Notes: generated by a model not told the origin, from the sequence alone. A DNA stretch of 64,000 bases from Pontibacter sp. E15-1 (GCF_022601975.1 NZ_JAKVIR010000002.1:62001-126000); one strand, 5' to 3'. Counted from the stretch's first letter, positions 1 to 9,101 are shown. Program-made: numbers and translations.

Positions 1-32
1 CCGCAGTCTTCGGACATACATCTGAAACATAT

Positions 33-317
33 ATGGCAAAACCACGCATCGAAATAAATTACTGTACCCAATGCCGCTGGCTGATGCGAGCAGCCTGGAT
101 GGCCCAGGAGCTGCTAACTACTTTCGAAACTGAAATAGGAGAGGTGGCCCTGGTACCGGGCACAGGCGGCGTGTTCGACGTGCGCCTGAACGATGCGTTG
201 ATTTACTCCAGAAAAGAGGCAGGTCGGTTCCCGGAATCCAAGGAGCTAAAGCAGCTTGTCCGTGACCGTATAGCCCCGGACAGGCCCTTGGGCCACAGCG
301 ACCGTCAGACTACTTAA
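33..317 (+). CDS. SelT/SelW/SelH (Rdx) family protein, Cys form
   Basis: A 94-residue thioredoxin-like Rdx protein. The family is named for eukaryotic selenoproteins with a CxxU redox motif; here both positions are cysteine (CTQC, Cys11-Cys14), right after the first beta strand as expected. A GGVFDVRLND stretch around residues 45-55 matches the conserved GGVFEV region of the family. Length is normal for the small bacterial forms. Bacterial members are thought to be thiol redox proteins of unknown partner. It starts with ATG and has no close same-strand neighbour in view; whatever lies upstream is cut by the window edge. Confidence 0.85.
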   Translation: MAKPRIEINYCTQCRWLMRAAWMAQELLTTFETEIGEVALVPGTGGVFDVRLNDALIYSRKEAGRFPESKELKQLVRDRIAPDRPLGHSDRQTT

Positions 318-386
318 TACTACTATCAATTAGAATTTGCACAGTCAAATTTGAAGTTACGCAGGAGAGTCGTGAAGTTCGTAAAA

Positions 387-443
387 GTCCCCCTTTGAAG
401 GGGGCAGGAAGTGTCATCCCCCTAACCCCCTTCAAAGGGGGAC
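387..443. repeat. 18-bp inverted repeat, each arm nearly palindromic
   Basis: Positions 387-404 (core CCCCCTTTGAAGGGGG) and 426-443 (core CCCCCTTCAAAGGGGG) are exact reverse complements, separated by 21 bp. Each arm is itself nearly palindromic, so either one hairpin or two small ones could form. Units of this form are common between genes in Bacteroidota, so this is probably a dispersed intergenic repeat rather than a gene-specific site. Confidence 0.6.
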
Positions 444-556
444 AAAAGAGGGCATGGCGTAACAGAAGGTAATATACATTGCACGAAAATACTTCAATAC
501 GCTAAATCCAGTCGATAATAGTATAAAAACTGGTAAACGGTTTGTGAAGGAAACAG

Positions 557-588
557 AAAGGCGAAGGTGCTCATGCGCCTTCGCCTTT
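557..588 (-). terminator. Intrinsic terminator after the stress-protein gene
   Basis: A 14-bp stem (557-570 with 575-588, one G-T pair) closes a TCAT loop and is flanked by A and T runs, so it could act in both directions. It sits 35 bp past the stop of the minus-strand gene ending at 623. Confidence 0.7.
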
Positions 589-622
589 TTAATGAATCTT
601 TCCCTGATGCAAACCAACCCTT

Positions 623-1219
623 TTACAGGCCGGCTTCCTGGTTGATGTTTTCCTTGGCTTCGGTTGCGATCCTGTCTACACGGGCATGATCCGCGTGCAC
701 ACGCACTTCGCGGAGGCGCAGGCGCTCTTCCACGGCACGCGCTATAATACGGCTCCGATTGCGCACCTTTTCTGCCCGAACCTCGCGTTTAGTTTTGGCG
801 AGCACGTCTTCTGTCTGGGCAACAGGCTGTGGGGCTTTCTCTTTATCAGAAACGGGATTTGCGTTCGAAACAGCATTTTCGTGTCTGCGGGTGCGCTCGT
901 CCAGGTTCACGGCACCGTACTCGTCCAGGATATCGGCTGCTTTCTCGGCGTCAGGGGTGTTCAGGGTATGCACCGTCACGATAGAGCCGGAACGGGCATA
1001 GTCTGAGTACTCTTTCGAGCGTTTTTCGCTGCCAAAAAGTGAGCGAAAAAAATTGCCGATGCTGTCCTCGCGCATCGCATCGTCAAACTCCAGCTCGTCG
1101 TCCGCTGATTGGAGCGTCACGTCGATATAATCCTCGGCAAAGCCACTGTTGATGAGATGCTGCACGGCTGTTTGCGCTTCTTTGGAGCTATCAAAAACTC
1201 CTACTACTGTATGTGCCAT
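623..1219 (-). CDS. General stress protein 17M-like domain protein
   Basis: A 198-residue cytoplasmic protein. The N-terminal part (residues 1-45, MAHTVVGVFDSSKEAQTAV onward) matches the GSP17M-like alpha/beta domain, in which a beta strand is followed by a helix that 'adds' or 'counts' residues, as in Bacillus YflT. A second strand-helix element (SGSIVTVHTLNTPDAEKAAD) follows near residue 80. The C-terminal third is highly charged and helical. An upstream in-frame ATG at 1231 exists, but the start at 1219 gives the domain's usual N-terminus. Family function is unknown beyond stress association. The gene stands alone and ends in a terminator at 557-588. Confidence 0.75.
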   Translation of the reverse strand: MAHTVVGVFDSSKEAQTAVQHLINSGFAEDYIDVTLQSADDELEFDDAMREDSIGNFFRSLFGSEKRSKEYSDYARSGSIVTVHTLNTPDAEKAADILDEYGAVNLDERTRRHENAVSNANPVSDKEKAPQPVAQTEDVLAKTKREVRAEKVRNRSRIIARAVEERLRLREVRVHADHARVDRIATEAKENINQEAGL

Positions 1220-1592
1220 AAGTGAAATCAAGTTTGGTGGTTACTAAGTTTGTTTGTGTGCTTTTAAGGTATTCCTGCTACAAGCGTTTCCGTGCCTGAA
1301 ATGTTTAGCCATTGACGCTACACACGCGGCATTTCTGCATACTTGCCCTGATACGTAACGATTTGGTGTTTTGACAAAGCATTCTGATGCGTGTTGTCTT
1401 ATTTAAAAGGCTTTGTAGTATAAAATCTGAAAGAGAGGGAATTCAACTTAGACTTGTCGGAAGGAATAGCGCAGAAAAGCACTTCAGCCTTACGTACGAA
1501 TGCACAAAAATAAAGTTATAGGTATGAAGAGCAATAATAGGCATCGGGTCGAAAAAAGAAAAGCCCAAACACTTGGTTTGGACTTTTCACTA
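1220..1592. other. Intergenic region, nothing recognised except a terminator
   Basis: About 370 bp between two minus-strand genes. Apart from the terminator hairpin at 1561-1585 I see no open frame, repeat or promoter that I would support. It should contain the promoter of the stress-protein gene. Confidence 0.5.
1561..1585 (-). terminator. Terminator of the SDR gene
   Basis: A 10-bp stem with one mismatch (1561-1570 with 1576-1585) and an ACTTG loop. On the minus strand it is followed by a T-rich tract. It lies just past the stop at 1593. Confidence 0.65.
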
Positions 1593-2312
1593 TCAGGCTG
1601 GGTTTGTAGACCATAACCCGGCTTCCTTCACGAAAACCCGGCGATTGAGTTTTAGCTGGGCAATCATAAACTCGGCCAGGTCCTCGGGGTGCATCACCCG
1701 TTCCTCATCGCTACCGATCAGGTTGTTGTTGTGGGCCAGCTCCGTCACGACAGTGCTGGGGGTTAGGGCGCTCACCCGGATGTTGTGCTTGCGCACCTCC
1801 TGCATCAAAGACTCCGTAAGGCCCATCACGGCAAACTTTGACGCACTATAGGCGCTCGTAACAGCCGCGCCGCGCTGCCCGGCTGTGGAGGATATGTTGA
1901 TGATATCGCCGGTGGCACGCGAAATCATATCGGGCAAGACGGCGCGGGTGGTATAATAAACGCCCATCAGGTTCACCTTGATTATATTTTCCCACGCTTC
2001 AGGTTCCAACTCCAGGAATTTCCCGAAAGAGCCGGTACCGGCGTTGTTGATGAGGATATCGATCGGGCCAAGTTGCTCTTTTATACGTGACGCCGCCTGG
2101 TTTACTTCCTCTATATTAGCCACATCAGCGGTTGCAATGGCTGCTTTTACGCCGAGCGCTGTAATTTCCTGTGCCACTTCCTGTAACTGACTTTCCGTGC
2201 GGGCAAGCAAGCCCACATGTACGCCCTCCTTAGCCAGTGCCACCGCCACGGCACGGCCAATGCCTTTGCCCGCGCCCGTTACAAGGGCTACTTTCCCTGC
2301 TAATGATTCCAT
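1593..2312 (-). CDS. SDR oxidoreductase, 3-ketoacyl-ACP reductase-like
   Basis: A 239-residue classical short-chain dehydrogenase/reductase. It has the cofactor motif TGAGKGIG (residues 12-19), an NNAG motif near residue 90, ISS (catalytic Ser region) near 142, and the YSASK catalytic Tyr/Lys motif near 155. An Arg in the second strand (LLAR) suggests NADP(H). Overall it resembles FabG-type ketoreductases, but as an isolated copy outside a fatty-acid synthesis cluster its substrate cannot be read from sequence. Start ATG at 2312; terminator at 1561-1585. Confidence 0.85.
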   Translation of the reverse strand: MESLAGKVALVTGAGKGIGRAVAVALAKEGVHVGLLARTESQLQEVAQEITALGVKAAIATADVANIEEVNQAASRIKEQLGPIDILINNAGTGSFGKFLELEPEAWENIIKVNLMGVYYTTRAVLPDMISRATGDIINISSTAGQRGAAVTSAYSASKFAVMGLTESLMQEVRKHNIRVSALTPSTVVTELAHNNNLIGSDEERVMHPEDLAEFMIAQLKLNRRVFVKEAGLWSTNPA

Positions 2313-2421
2313 AAGTTTATGTTTAGGTTCTACAATGTTTGTAGCTACAAATATACGACGAATACTAGATTTCGATACGGCATGGGGGAGAAGGATGTGA
2401 AATGAGCGCGCGGCGAGGGCC

Positions 2422-3264
2422 CTAGCCCAGTATCCTTCTGATGTCGTTGGCCTTTTCCATCAGGGCTTTTGCCTGCTCTTCATCCTGCGCGTCGATGGCG
2501 TCTTTAAACTGCTGCAGTTGCGCGATGTACCCTGCCAGAGCCTCTGACACATTCTCCCGGTTCTGACTGAAGATAGGCCCCCACATCTGGGGTGAGCTTT
2601 TGGCAAGGCGCACGGTGGAGGAAAAACCGCTGCCCGCCATATCAAAAATGTTTTTCTCGTTCTTCTCTTTATCCAGCACCGTGAGCCCAAGCGCGAAAGA
2701 ACTGATGTGGCTCAGGTGGGATACGTACGCAAAATGCAGATCATGCTCGGCTGCGGGCATATACCTTAAGTGCATGCCCAGGGTATGGCACAGTTTCTCT
2801 GCCCTGGCCAGGGCAGCCTGGTCAGATTTTTCCCGCTCACAGATAATCATGGTCTGGCCTTCCAGCAGTGTGGCAAACGCGGCCTCGGGTCCAGAGTACT
2901 CCGTACCCGCAATCGGGTGCATGGCCACGAACTGCCCTCGCCTGGGGTGTGTCTCCACAACAGCGCACAGCTGCCCCTTCGTGGAGCCGAAATCCATCAG
3001 GGCTGCTTTTGGCGGCAGGAGGTCCAACACTGTGGGCAGCAGTTGAAGGATGGCATTTACAGGTGTGGCCAAAACCACCACATCCGCCTCCGCAATCGCA
3101 TGCTCCAGGGGCATGATTTTATCCACCAATTTACGCTTAAGCGCCTCGGCTGCGTGCGCCGTGTTACTGTCCACACCGATGATCGATACAGCGGCGCCTT
3201 TTGCCTTTAACCCCAATGCAAAAGAACCTCCTAGCAGGCCAAGCCCGATGATACTGATATTCAT
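2422..3264 (-). CDS. tyrA: Prephenate dehydrogenase
   Basis: A 280-residue enzyme that oxidatively decarboxylates prephenate to 4-hydroxyphenylpyruvate in tyrosine synthesis. The Rossmann motif GLGLLG is at residues 7-12, with an acidic residue (GVDSN) at the end of the second strand favouring NAD+. The catalytic-region motif [11 protein letters not shown] and a second histidine-rich element ([10 protein letters not shown]) are typical of TyrA. There is no chorismate mutase or ACT domain, so this is the monofunctional form. The frame stays open up to 3342, but an AGGAGG sits 6 nt before ATG 3264, fixing the start there. Confidence 0.93.
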   Translation of the reverse strand: MNISIIGLGLLGGSFALGLKAKGAAVSIIGVDSNTAHAAEALKRKLVDKIMPLEHAIAEADVVVLATPVNAILQLLPTVLDLLPPKAALMDFGSTKGQLCAVVETHPRRGQFVAMHPIAGTEYSGPEAAFATLLEGQTMIICEREKSDQAALARAEKLCHTLGMHLRYMPAAEHDLHFAYVSHLSHISSFALGLTVLDKEKNEKNIFDMAGSGFSSTVRLAKSSPQMWGPIFSQNRENVSEALAGYIAQLQQFKDAIDAQDEEQAKALMEKANDIRRILG

Positions 3265-3270
3265 GCTATT

Positions 3271-3276
3271 CCTCCT
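3271..3276 (-). promoter_or_regulatory. Strong Shine-Dalgarno of tyrA
   Basis: AGGAGG on the minus strand, 6 nt upstream of ATG 3264. It is unusually good for this genome, where most genes show none, and decides the tyrA start. Confidence 0.75.
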
Positions 3277-3453
3277 GTTACCATGGCTGCCTGAGTCACA
3301 CTGTGTGCGTTGCGCCATGATGGTTTTGGTACATCCCTGCAAATGTAGGAGGATTTGGGATAATTACGGGTCGGGGAGCTTAAAGAAACCGGCTGTGCGC
3401 AACAGACCAGTGCGGCAAAGCCAAACGCACATTCACTGGCCACACCTCATGAC

Positions 3454-3493
3454 AAAAAAATTCCCCCTGACCGGCATTGCCAATCAGGGGGAA
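3454..3493 (-). terminator. Strong intrinsic terminator of the M4 protease gene
   Basis: A perfect 10-bp GC-rich stem (3461-3470 with 3484-3493) followed on the minus strand by seven T residues (3460-3454). It lies about 30 bp past the protease stop. Confidence 0.85.
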
Positions 3494-3521
3494 TAAAAGG
3501 ATGCTGGATACTACGTTTTGC

Positions 3522-6500
3522 TTACTGCTTTACAAACCGTTGCTGCATTTGCTTCTGCCCATCATGGATCTCAAGCAGATATATACCGGCTGGCAATGCC
3601 GAGATGTCAAGTCGGCCATTGCCGCCTTCCACCTTGCTTTGCAGGAGCGCTGCACCCGTCATGCTCATCACCTTCACCGTGGCATGCCCTGAAGGGATGG
3701 TCAGTTGGAGATAATCTGAGGCTGGATTCGGGTATACGGCCACTTCCTGCGCTGCTTCGTTGCCTAGCGCTACCGCCTGCAGCGGCTGGGCACTGGATAC
3801 TGCCGCAAAGGTGTTTGTAATGTTCACGCTGTAATCTTCCACCTCGCCGTAGCCGAACGTTTCGCAGGCAGTCTGCGCTGCGTTGTACTTCATGGATACG
3901 CGCATGCGAGTTTTGCCCAGAGTGGCGGTGGTCGGAATCGTGAAGGTTGCACTCAGGGTGCCACTGCTAGTAGACGAACCGCTAACAACCTGCTCCCCGG
4001 CATCGTCAAAATCACCATCCTGGTTAAAGTCCAGCCATACCTTCCAGTACTCTGTATAGGCCGTGCTGGCAAAGGCTGCGCTGAAGTAGATGGTGTTGCT
4101 GCTCCCACGGGCCACGTTGGCTGTAAGGGCAGTGTTGTCTTTGTAACCACCGTCGCTACCCGAGGAGTTGGTAAATCCGCCAAACTGCACCAGGTCTATC
4201 CACTCGTAGCTGGCATTGCTGCCTTTAGAGGCACAGTAGCTGAGTGTGCTGGCCGCTGTGGTGAACGACTTGGATGCTGCGTATGCAGAACTTCCGCCGG
4301 GGCAGGTGCTGCTCACCTGAAACTCATACTGCTTGGAGGCAGTGAGGCCGCTCACATTAGAGGATGTACCTGTGACAGTGCTTGTCGTCCAAGCGGTGGT
4401 GCCCACGGCGCGCAAGCGCACGCTATATCCGGTGGCTCCCGTAACTGAAGCCCACGACAAGGTGGCGGTGGTGGCAGTGACATTGGAAGCCGCTAAACTG
4501 GCAGGCACTCCGCAGGCTGCCGGGGCGGTAAAGCTTACGGTATAATCCTCCACCTCGCCATAGCCGAACGTTTCGCAGGCAGTCTGCGCCGCGTTATACT
4601 TCATAGAAACCCGCATGCGCGTGGTACCGGATGCCGCGGAAGACACCGCAATGCTGCCGGTAACCGCAGTTTTACTCAATGCACCCGCATCATACACCAA
4701 TTCACCGGCGTCTTCAAAATCACCGTCCTTGTTGTAGTCAATCCATACCTTCCAGTACTCGCTGTAGGCAGTGGCCGTAAAGCCAGGCGTAAGGGTAAGC
4801 GCATAGTTAGTGCCTGCAGTGAGATTTAGGGTAGAGCCGGTAAAGTCGGAGTAGCCCGCTGCGCCGGATGTGTTGGTAAAGCTGCCCACCTGCACCTTCG
4901 CGATCCACTCATCGGCGGTGCTGTTGCCTTTGGAGGCACAGTAAGCGATTTCGCCGAACTTGCCGCCCACGCCAACCGCGTGCCACGCGTTGGTCGTCTG
5001 AATCACCTGGTTTGCGCCTGCCCCAAAGAGGTCTTCCGCCGCCTGAATGGCATACGTGCGGGCATCAGCATACCCGGAGTTCGCCGTCATGTATACCGAC
5101 TCCATGCGGTACACAATGGCGGCCGCATCGGCGATACCGATACCGGAAACGCTGTATGCCGCGCCGATGTCGTTTGTGCCGGCCTTGCCTACCGAAAGCA
5201 CATAGAACCAATAGTTGAGCACCCCGCTGTTGGTGTGCACGCCGCCGTTGTCGGCGGTGCCGCTGTACCAGTTGATGCCTTTATAGGTGTCCGGCTGGCC
5301 TTCAGCCTTGGGGTTGCTCATCGAGCGGAGCGAGGGACGCTGCTTATCGATGTCCTCCCCAATCAGCCAGGTAGATTTTGTTGGGGCGGCATACTGCTCC
5401 ACGGCCGCTCCCCAGATGTCAGACAGGCCTTCGTTCAGCGCGCCAGACTCGTTGCTATACACCAGGTTGGCGGTGCTGGAGCAAACGGCGTGTCCTATTT
5501 CGTGGGCACCTACGTCCAAGCTTGTCAGGGCATCGAAGCGGGTCGCCCCGTCGCCATACGTCATCACAGAGCCGTTCCAAAAGGCATTCTCATAGTTGAG
5601 GTCATAATGCACGTAGTTTTTGATTTTGGCCCCGGCATTGTCGTAGCTGTTTCGCCCGAAACGGTTTTTGAAATAATCGTAGGTCATCTGCGCAGCCCAG
5701 TGCGCATCCAGCCCCGCATTGTCTTTGGCAGCGTTGCTATACTCACCGGATGTCCAGTTATTGTCTGCGTCTACAAAGTCGGTGGCGATATTGTAGTTAG
5801 TGGTGGTCTTGCAATTATACGTTTCGATGCCGCCTCCTCTGGAAACATCGCGCAGGCGGTAGGAGCCGGCGTAACTGTCGGTGGTGATGGTGCGCGAGCC
5901 GCTGTAACGCGTGGCCGCGGTGGCTGCTACGGCAGCATGCTTAATGATGGCGTCCTTGTGTACGATCTTGCCAGTCTGCGCATCCACGTATACATAGTCG
6001 CGGCTAAGGGGCTGCTGGGCATACACGTTAAATTTCCAGGCCAGCACCTGCTGCGCGTCTTCTGTTTTAGCGGAGTTCATAAAGTTCTCCACGATCACCA
6101 ATTCCCCCTCAGGGTAGAAAGTGGCTTTCGGGTTGTTCTCCTGCGCCTTGATCCAGGCTTCCTGCGCTGGCACCTGCCACATGTAGGTTTGGGCGCCCAC
6201 AAACGCCAGGGCACGTCCTAGTGCGGCTTTCTCGCTCAGGGAAGGCTTGACGTTCAGCTTTTTGATTTTTTTGATTTCGCCGTTGATGGATTCTACCACG
6301 CCGTTTTTGCTGTGCACACTGTACACGCCATACTCAACGCGCACCCCTTTGTGATACTGTGCGAATCGCTGGTGCAGGTAGCCGTTGTTGTCTTTTTCCT
6401 GCTTCACCGGCTTCAACTCCTCGTCAGCCGACAACTCCAGAAACGAGGCCAGCACCGCGGGTGCCTGGTCTGCCCGAAAGGCTTTGTCTTTATTGTCTTT

Positions 6501-6635
6501 AAACTTGATGAAAGAAGGCTTGCCATTGGCATCCTCCAGTTTTTCCTTCACGTTGCTTTGCTGCTGCGCAAATGCTGAAGGCTGAAAAAACATACTTCCC
6601 GCAAAAAGAGAAGCATACACGTACAATTTCCTCAT
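3522..6635 (-). CDS. Secreted M4 (thermolysin-like) metalloprotease with GEVED, FN3 and T9SS tail
   Basis: A 1037-residue exported zinc protease. A signal peptide ends near AFA-Q (residue 23). Then come an FTP/PepSY-type propeptide (about 40-220) and the peptidase domain, with zinc motif HEIGH at residues 378-382 and third ligand in GALNEGLSD (Glu402). After this, two GEVED domains (each ending in GYGEVEDY) flank a fibronectin type III domain (about 725-810). The last 75 residues (VYPNPASD onward, ending QQRFVKQ) are a type A sorting domain for type IX secretion, so it should be released or anchored at the cell surface. The two GEVED blocks share nearly identical DNA (see repeat). It is transcribed alone, with a strong terminator at 3454-3493. 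Confidence 0.95.
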   Translation of the reverse strand: MRKLYVYASLFAGSMFFQPSAFAQQQSNVKEKLEDANGKPSFIKFKDNKDKAFRADQAPAVLASFLELSADEELKPVKQEKDNNGYLHQRFAQYHKGVRVEYGVYSVHSKNGVVESINGEIKKIKKLNVKPSLSEKAALGRALAFVGAQTYMWQVPAQEAWIKAQENNPKATFYPEGELVIVENFMNSAKTEDAQQVLAWKFNVYAQQPLSRDYVYVDAQTGKIVHKDAIIKHAAVAATAATRYSGSRTITTDSYAGSYRLRDVSRGGGIETYNCKTTTNYNIATDFVDADNNWTSGEYSNAAKDNAGLDAHWAAQMTYDYFKNRFGRNSYDNAGAKIKNYVHYDLNYENAFWNGSVMTYGDGATRFDALTSLDVGAHEIGHAVCSSTANLVYSNESGALNEGLSDIWGAAVEQYAAPTKSTWLIGEDIDKQRPSLRSMSNPKAEGQPDTYKGINWYSGTADNGGVHTNSGVLNYWFYVLSVGKAGTNDIGAAYSVSGIGIADAAAIVYRMESVYMTANSGYADARTYAIQAAEDLFGAGANQVIQTTNAWHAVGVGGKFGEIAYCASKGNSTADEWIAKVQVGSFTNTSGAAGYSDFTGSTLNLTAGTNYALTLTPGFTATAYSEYWKVWIDYNKDGDFEDAGELVYDAGALSKTAVTGSIAVSSAASGTTRMRVSMKYNAAQTACETFGYGEVEDYTVSFTAPAACGVPASLAASNVTATTATLSWASVTGATGYSVRLRAVGTTAWTTSTVTGTSSNVSGLTASKQYEFQVSSTCPGGSSAYAASKSFTTAASTLSYCASKGSNASYEWIDLVQFGGFTNSSGSDGGYKDNTALTANVARGSSNTIYFSAAFASTAYTEYWKVWLDFNQDGDFDDAGEQVVSGSSTSSGTLSATFTIPTTATLGKTRMRVSMKYNAAQTACETFGYGEVEDYSVNITNTFAAVSSAQPLQAVALGNEAAQEVAVYPNPASDYLQLTIPSGHATVKVMSMTGAALLQSKVEGGNGRLDISALPAGIYLLEIHDGQKQMQQRFVKQ
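3832..4619 (-). repeat. 77-bp direct repeat inside the protease gene (GEVED duplication)
   Basis: Positions 3832-3908 and 4543-4619 differ at only 7 of 77 bases. They encode the C-terminal ends of the two GEVED domains. Flanking GEVED sequence is more diverged, suggesting local gene conversion or a recent exchange between the two domain copies. Confidence 0.8.
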
Positions 6636-6944
6636 AAAGGTTAGATAAAGAGTAGAACATAAAAAATGAGGTGTTCGTGGACGTGTGTGTTTAGATAAGT
6701 GGCCTGCCCAAAATCAATGCGTTTGGGCGAGCCAAGGCAGCTGCGCGCAAAAAGTGCAGGCAGCAGATTTGGTTGTGGTATAATGCAATTGCAGGATGAC
6801 CTGTATTAAAATTCCCCGCACTGTAATCTGAAGCTACAGTAGATTAATACGTACTATGTCATGAAGCTTGAGCCAATGTACAGGGATTACTTCTAAATGG
6901 CAAGTGCCCGAAGCCGATATTATTTTATTTTTTTATACCTCAAA
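6636..6944. other. Divergent intergenic region with a dyad
   Basis: About 310 bp between the protease and the 2H phosphoesterase, which are transcribed apart. It contains the palindrome TGCAATTGCA (6784-6793) and the dyad at 6820-6840. No gene is seen. Confidence 0.5.
6820..6846. promoter_or_regulatory. Operator-like dyad ACTGTA-N9-TACAGT
   Basis: ACTGTA at 6820-6825 and TACAGT at 6835-6840 are perfect reverse complements. An overlapping offset pair TAATCT (6824-6829) and AGATTA (6841-6846) is also complementary. It lies about 105 bp before the start at 6945 and could be a repressor site, but no regulator is known. Confidence 0.25.
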
Positions 6945-7463
6945 ATGATGCAATTTTCCCCCTTGATCCTGACCCTGGAAATGGATGAGGCAAGCCATAC
7001 CTTTTTTAATGTGCTGCGGCAGGCGCACTTTCCCAAGGAACGTAATTATCTTCAGGCGCACCTCACCCTGTTTCATCACCTGCCAGGCTCACAGTTATCA
7101 GAGATCCTCCATACCCTGAAGGAACTGTGCCAGACGCAGGAAAAGCTCACACTTGAAGTTGTCGGGCTGAAGAACATAGGCAGGGGAGTGGCGTTCAGTT
7201 TGCAGAGCCCGGACCTGATCGCTCTGCATGGGCAGTTGCAGCGCCGCTGGCTCGCCTGGCTCACGCCTCAGGACAAGCAGAAACTCTGGCCGCATGTGAC
7301 GGTCCAAAACAAGGTCCGACCTGCGCAGGCCCAGGAGTTGCTGCATGCGCTTTACAACACGTTTACTCCCTTTCCAGTCTCGGGTATTGGTTTTCAGGTA
7401 TGGGCATATCAGGGTGGCCCCTGGGAACTGCTTCATACCCTCGCGTTCTCTGGCCAGGCATAG
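6945..7463 (+). CDS. 2'-5' RNA ligase family (2H phosphoesterase)
   Basis: A 172-residue protein with the two HxT motifs that define the 2H phosphoesterase fold: HLTL about a third of the way along and HVTV in the second half, each in a beta strand followed by a hydrophobic turn. Relatives act as RNA 2',3'-cyclic phosphodiesterases or 2'-5' RNA ligases. The frame is open upstream to 6897, but the extra residues are not typical, and the tandem ATGs at 6945/6948 give the expected N-terminus (QFSPLILTLEMD). It converges with the aminotransferase gene, with a 38-bp gap. Confidence 0.8.
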   Translation: MMQFSPLILTLEMDEASHTFFNVLRQAHFPKERNYLQAHLTLFHHLPGSQLSEILHTLKELCQTQEKLTLEVVGLKNIGRGVAFSLQSPDLIALHGQLQRRWLAWLTPQDKQKLWPHVTVQNKVRPAQAQELLHALYNTFTPFPVSGIGFQVWAYQGGPWELLHTLAFSGQA

Positions 7464-7501
7464 CGCAAGTTGCCCTGACGCGGCAAAATTTACCGGGCAG
7501 G

Positions 7502-8317
7502 CTAGCCGAATAAATCTTCTCTCAACTTAGAAACAATCGGATGGGTTGTCGCGAGCGGATGCCCCGCTATACTGCTGATGATTTTTATACCCGTTACGTT
7601 GCTGGCAAACACGGTGTCTGCTTCCAGTAAGGCATCGGTGCCTGCCATTTGTTCCGAAACCGGCGCTTGCCTGGTGGCGCACCACCTGAAGATGCTGCGC
7701 CGCAGCACGCCGTTCACACAGCCAGTTTCCAGCGGCGGGGTATAGAGCACCTCATCTTTAATCCACCAGACGTTGGCAGAAATCAGCTCTGACACAGCGC
7801 CATTTTTGTCCAGAAGCAGCATGTCATCCATTCTTCGGGCTTTTTTCTCGAGTCCTGCCAAAACGTAAAGCGGCGCATTAGGGCCTTTGAAATGGGAGAA
7901 AGGGGAGGGCAGGGTATGGATTTGCTGGCAAACGCCCACCTCTAGCAATCTGGTATCGGGGAGAGAAGCCGGTTGGGCCGTGGCCAGCCAATCGACCTGG
8001 TTTGTTTCGGGGGTATAAAGTCCGCCGCCTTTCCGCCAGATTTTTAATTTGATCCGGGCGGCGTGCACGGCCTGCTGCCCGTGGGCCAGCGCAAGCAGCC
8101 TATCGGTGAAGGCGTTGGAGAACAGAAGTGCGGGGAGCTCTAATTGCAGCGCCCGCGCGGCCTCCCGTATCCGTTCCAGGTGCGCTTCCCAAAAACTCAC
8201 CTGGCCATTCCGGACCATGACTGTCTCAAAAAAACCGTCGTGGTATTGGAAAGCCCGGTTGGAGAGGGGCAATCGCAATTCCTCTTCCGGTATAAACTGA
8301 TTGTTGTATAGCAGCAA
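7502..8317 (-). CDS. pabC: Class IV aminotransferase, probable aminodeoxychorismate lyase
   Basis: A 271-residue PLP enzyme of fold type IV. The N-terminus (NRAFQYHDGFFETVMV) is the classic start of this family. The Schiff-base lysine is in HFKGPNA, and the family glutamate is in AVSELISANVWWI. Overall it resembles 4-amino-4-deoxychorismate lyase (folate branch) more than branched-chain aminotransferases, but the two are hard to separate by eye. The start codon appears to be TTG (8317); no in-frame ATG is close upstream. No other folate gene lies nearby, so the pabC label is tentative. Confidence 0.7.
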   Translation of the reverse strand: MLLYNNQFIPEEELRLPLSNRAFQYHDGFFETVMVRNGQVSFWEAHLERIREAARALQLELPALLFSNAFTDRLLALAHGQQAVHAARIKLKIWRKGGGLYTPETNQVDWLATAQPASLPDTRLLEVGVCQQIHTLPSPFSHFKGPNAPLYVLAGLEKKARRMDDMLLLDKNGAVSELISANVWWIKDEVLYTPPLETGCVNGVLRRSIFRWCATRQAPVSEQMAGTDALLEADTVFASNVTGIKIISSIAGHPLATTHPIVSKLREDLFG

Positions 8318-8429
8318 ATTTAACTGGTTCTGGTGATGTGTTCGCCAAAGATAAATGCCCGCGGCAGCACTACAAACTAAATCCGGCGCTAGTTTGTTGA
8401 CGTACTATCTAACGACTTAACGAAAACAT

Positions 8430-9101
8430 ATGGTACACTCTAAATTATACTTACTTCTTCCGCTTTTTTTCCTTTTCTCTTCCTGCTCTGAAGCCAGTAC
8501 TGAACAAACTGCCAGCCTGCTGCGAGATGACGCCAGCATGATGCCGGATACCACAGGCCTTGCTAAGGCCACGTTTGCAGGTGGGTGCTTCTGGTGCACA
8601 GAGGCGTATTTTGAGCGGGTGGAGGGCGTAGAAGCGGTTATCTCGGGATATTCTGGTGGAAAAGAGGCAAACCCAACTTATGAGGAAGTAAGTGCCGGAA
8701 GAACGGAATATGCAGAAGCCGTTCAGGTATACTATCATCCGGACAAGATTTCATACCACGAGTTGCTGGAGGTTTTTTTTGCCACACACGACCCGACAAC
8801 CCTCAACCGGCAGGGCCCCGACTATGGCAAACAGTACCGCTCCATCGTGTTTTACCGCACGCCTGAAGAGAAGCAGATGATCGACGCCTATATTGCCGAA
8901 CTGGGAAAAGCCGGGACGTACAAAAACAAGATCGTGACGAAAGTGCAGCCGTTCCGCAAATTCTGGGAAGCGGAGGATTACCACCAGGACTACTATATAC
9001 ATAACCCCGGCAACCCATACGTGCAGTCGGTCGCGAAACCGAAAGTGCTGAAATTTGAGGCCAACTTCCGCAACAAGCTCAAGCCTGAGTACCGGGACTA
9101 A
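8430..9101 (+). CDS. msrA: Lipoprotein peptide-methionine (S)-S-oxide reductase
   Basis: A 223-residue methionine sulfoxide reductase A, which repairs oxidised methionine in proteins. The catalytic motif GGCFWC has its nucleophile at Cys53; the GYSGG, TEYAEAVQVYY and YHQDY elements follow in the usual order. The first 19 residues form a lipoprotein signal (lipobox FSSC, Cys19), so this copy should work in the periplasm or at the outer membrane rather than in the cytosol. There is no fused MsrB domain. The next gene starts 71 bp later on the same strand. Confidence 0.95.
   Translation: MVHSKLYLLLPLFFLFSSCSEASTEQTASLLRDDASMMPDTTGLAKATFAGGCFWCTEAYFERVEGVEAVISGYSGGKEANPTYEEVSAGRTEYAEAVQVYYHPDKISYHELLEVFFATHDPTTLNRQGPDYGKQYRSIVFYRTPEEKQMIDAYIAELGKAGTYKNKIVTKVQPFRKFWEAEDYHQDYYIHNPGNPYVQSVAKPKVLKFEANFRNKLKPEYRD

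Larger units (their letters stand above)
318..622. other. Non-coding stretch with inverted repeat and terminator
   Basis: About 300 bp without a credible gene. It holds an 18-bp inverted repeat (387-404 and 426-443) and a hairpin terminator (557-588). A short open frame on the minus strand at 432-617 crosses both structures and looks random. Confidence 0.6.

Noticed and set aside
432..617. A short minus-strand frame in the first gap
   Set aside because: It crosses an inverted repeat and a terminator, and its product is unlike any protein I know.
4980..6221. A 413-codon open frame antisense to the M4 protease
   Set aside because: Shadow of the sense gene; no recognisable motif, and the sense frame has complete zinc-site and sorting-domain evidence.
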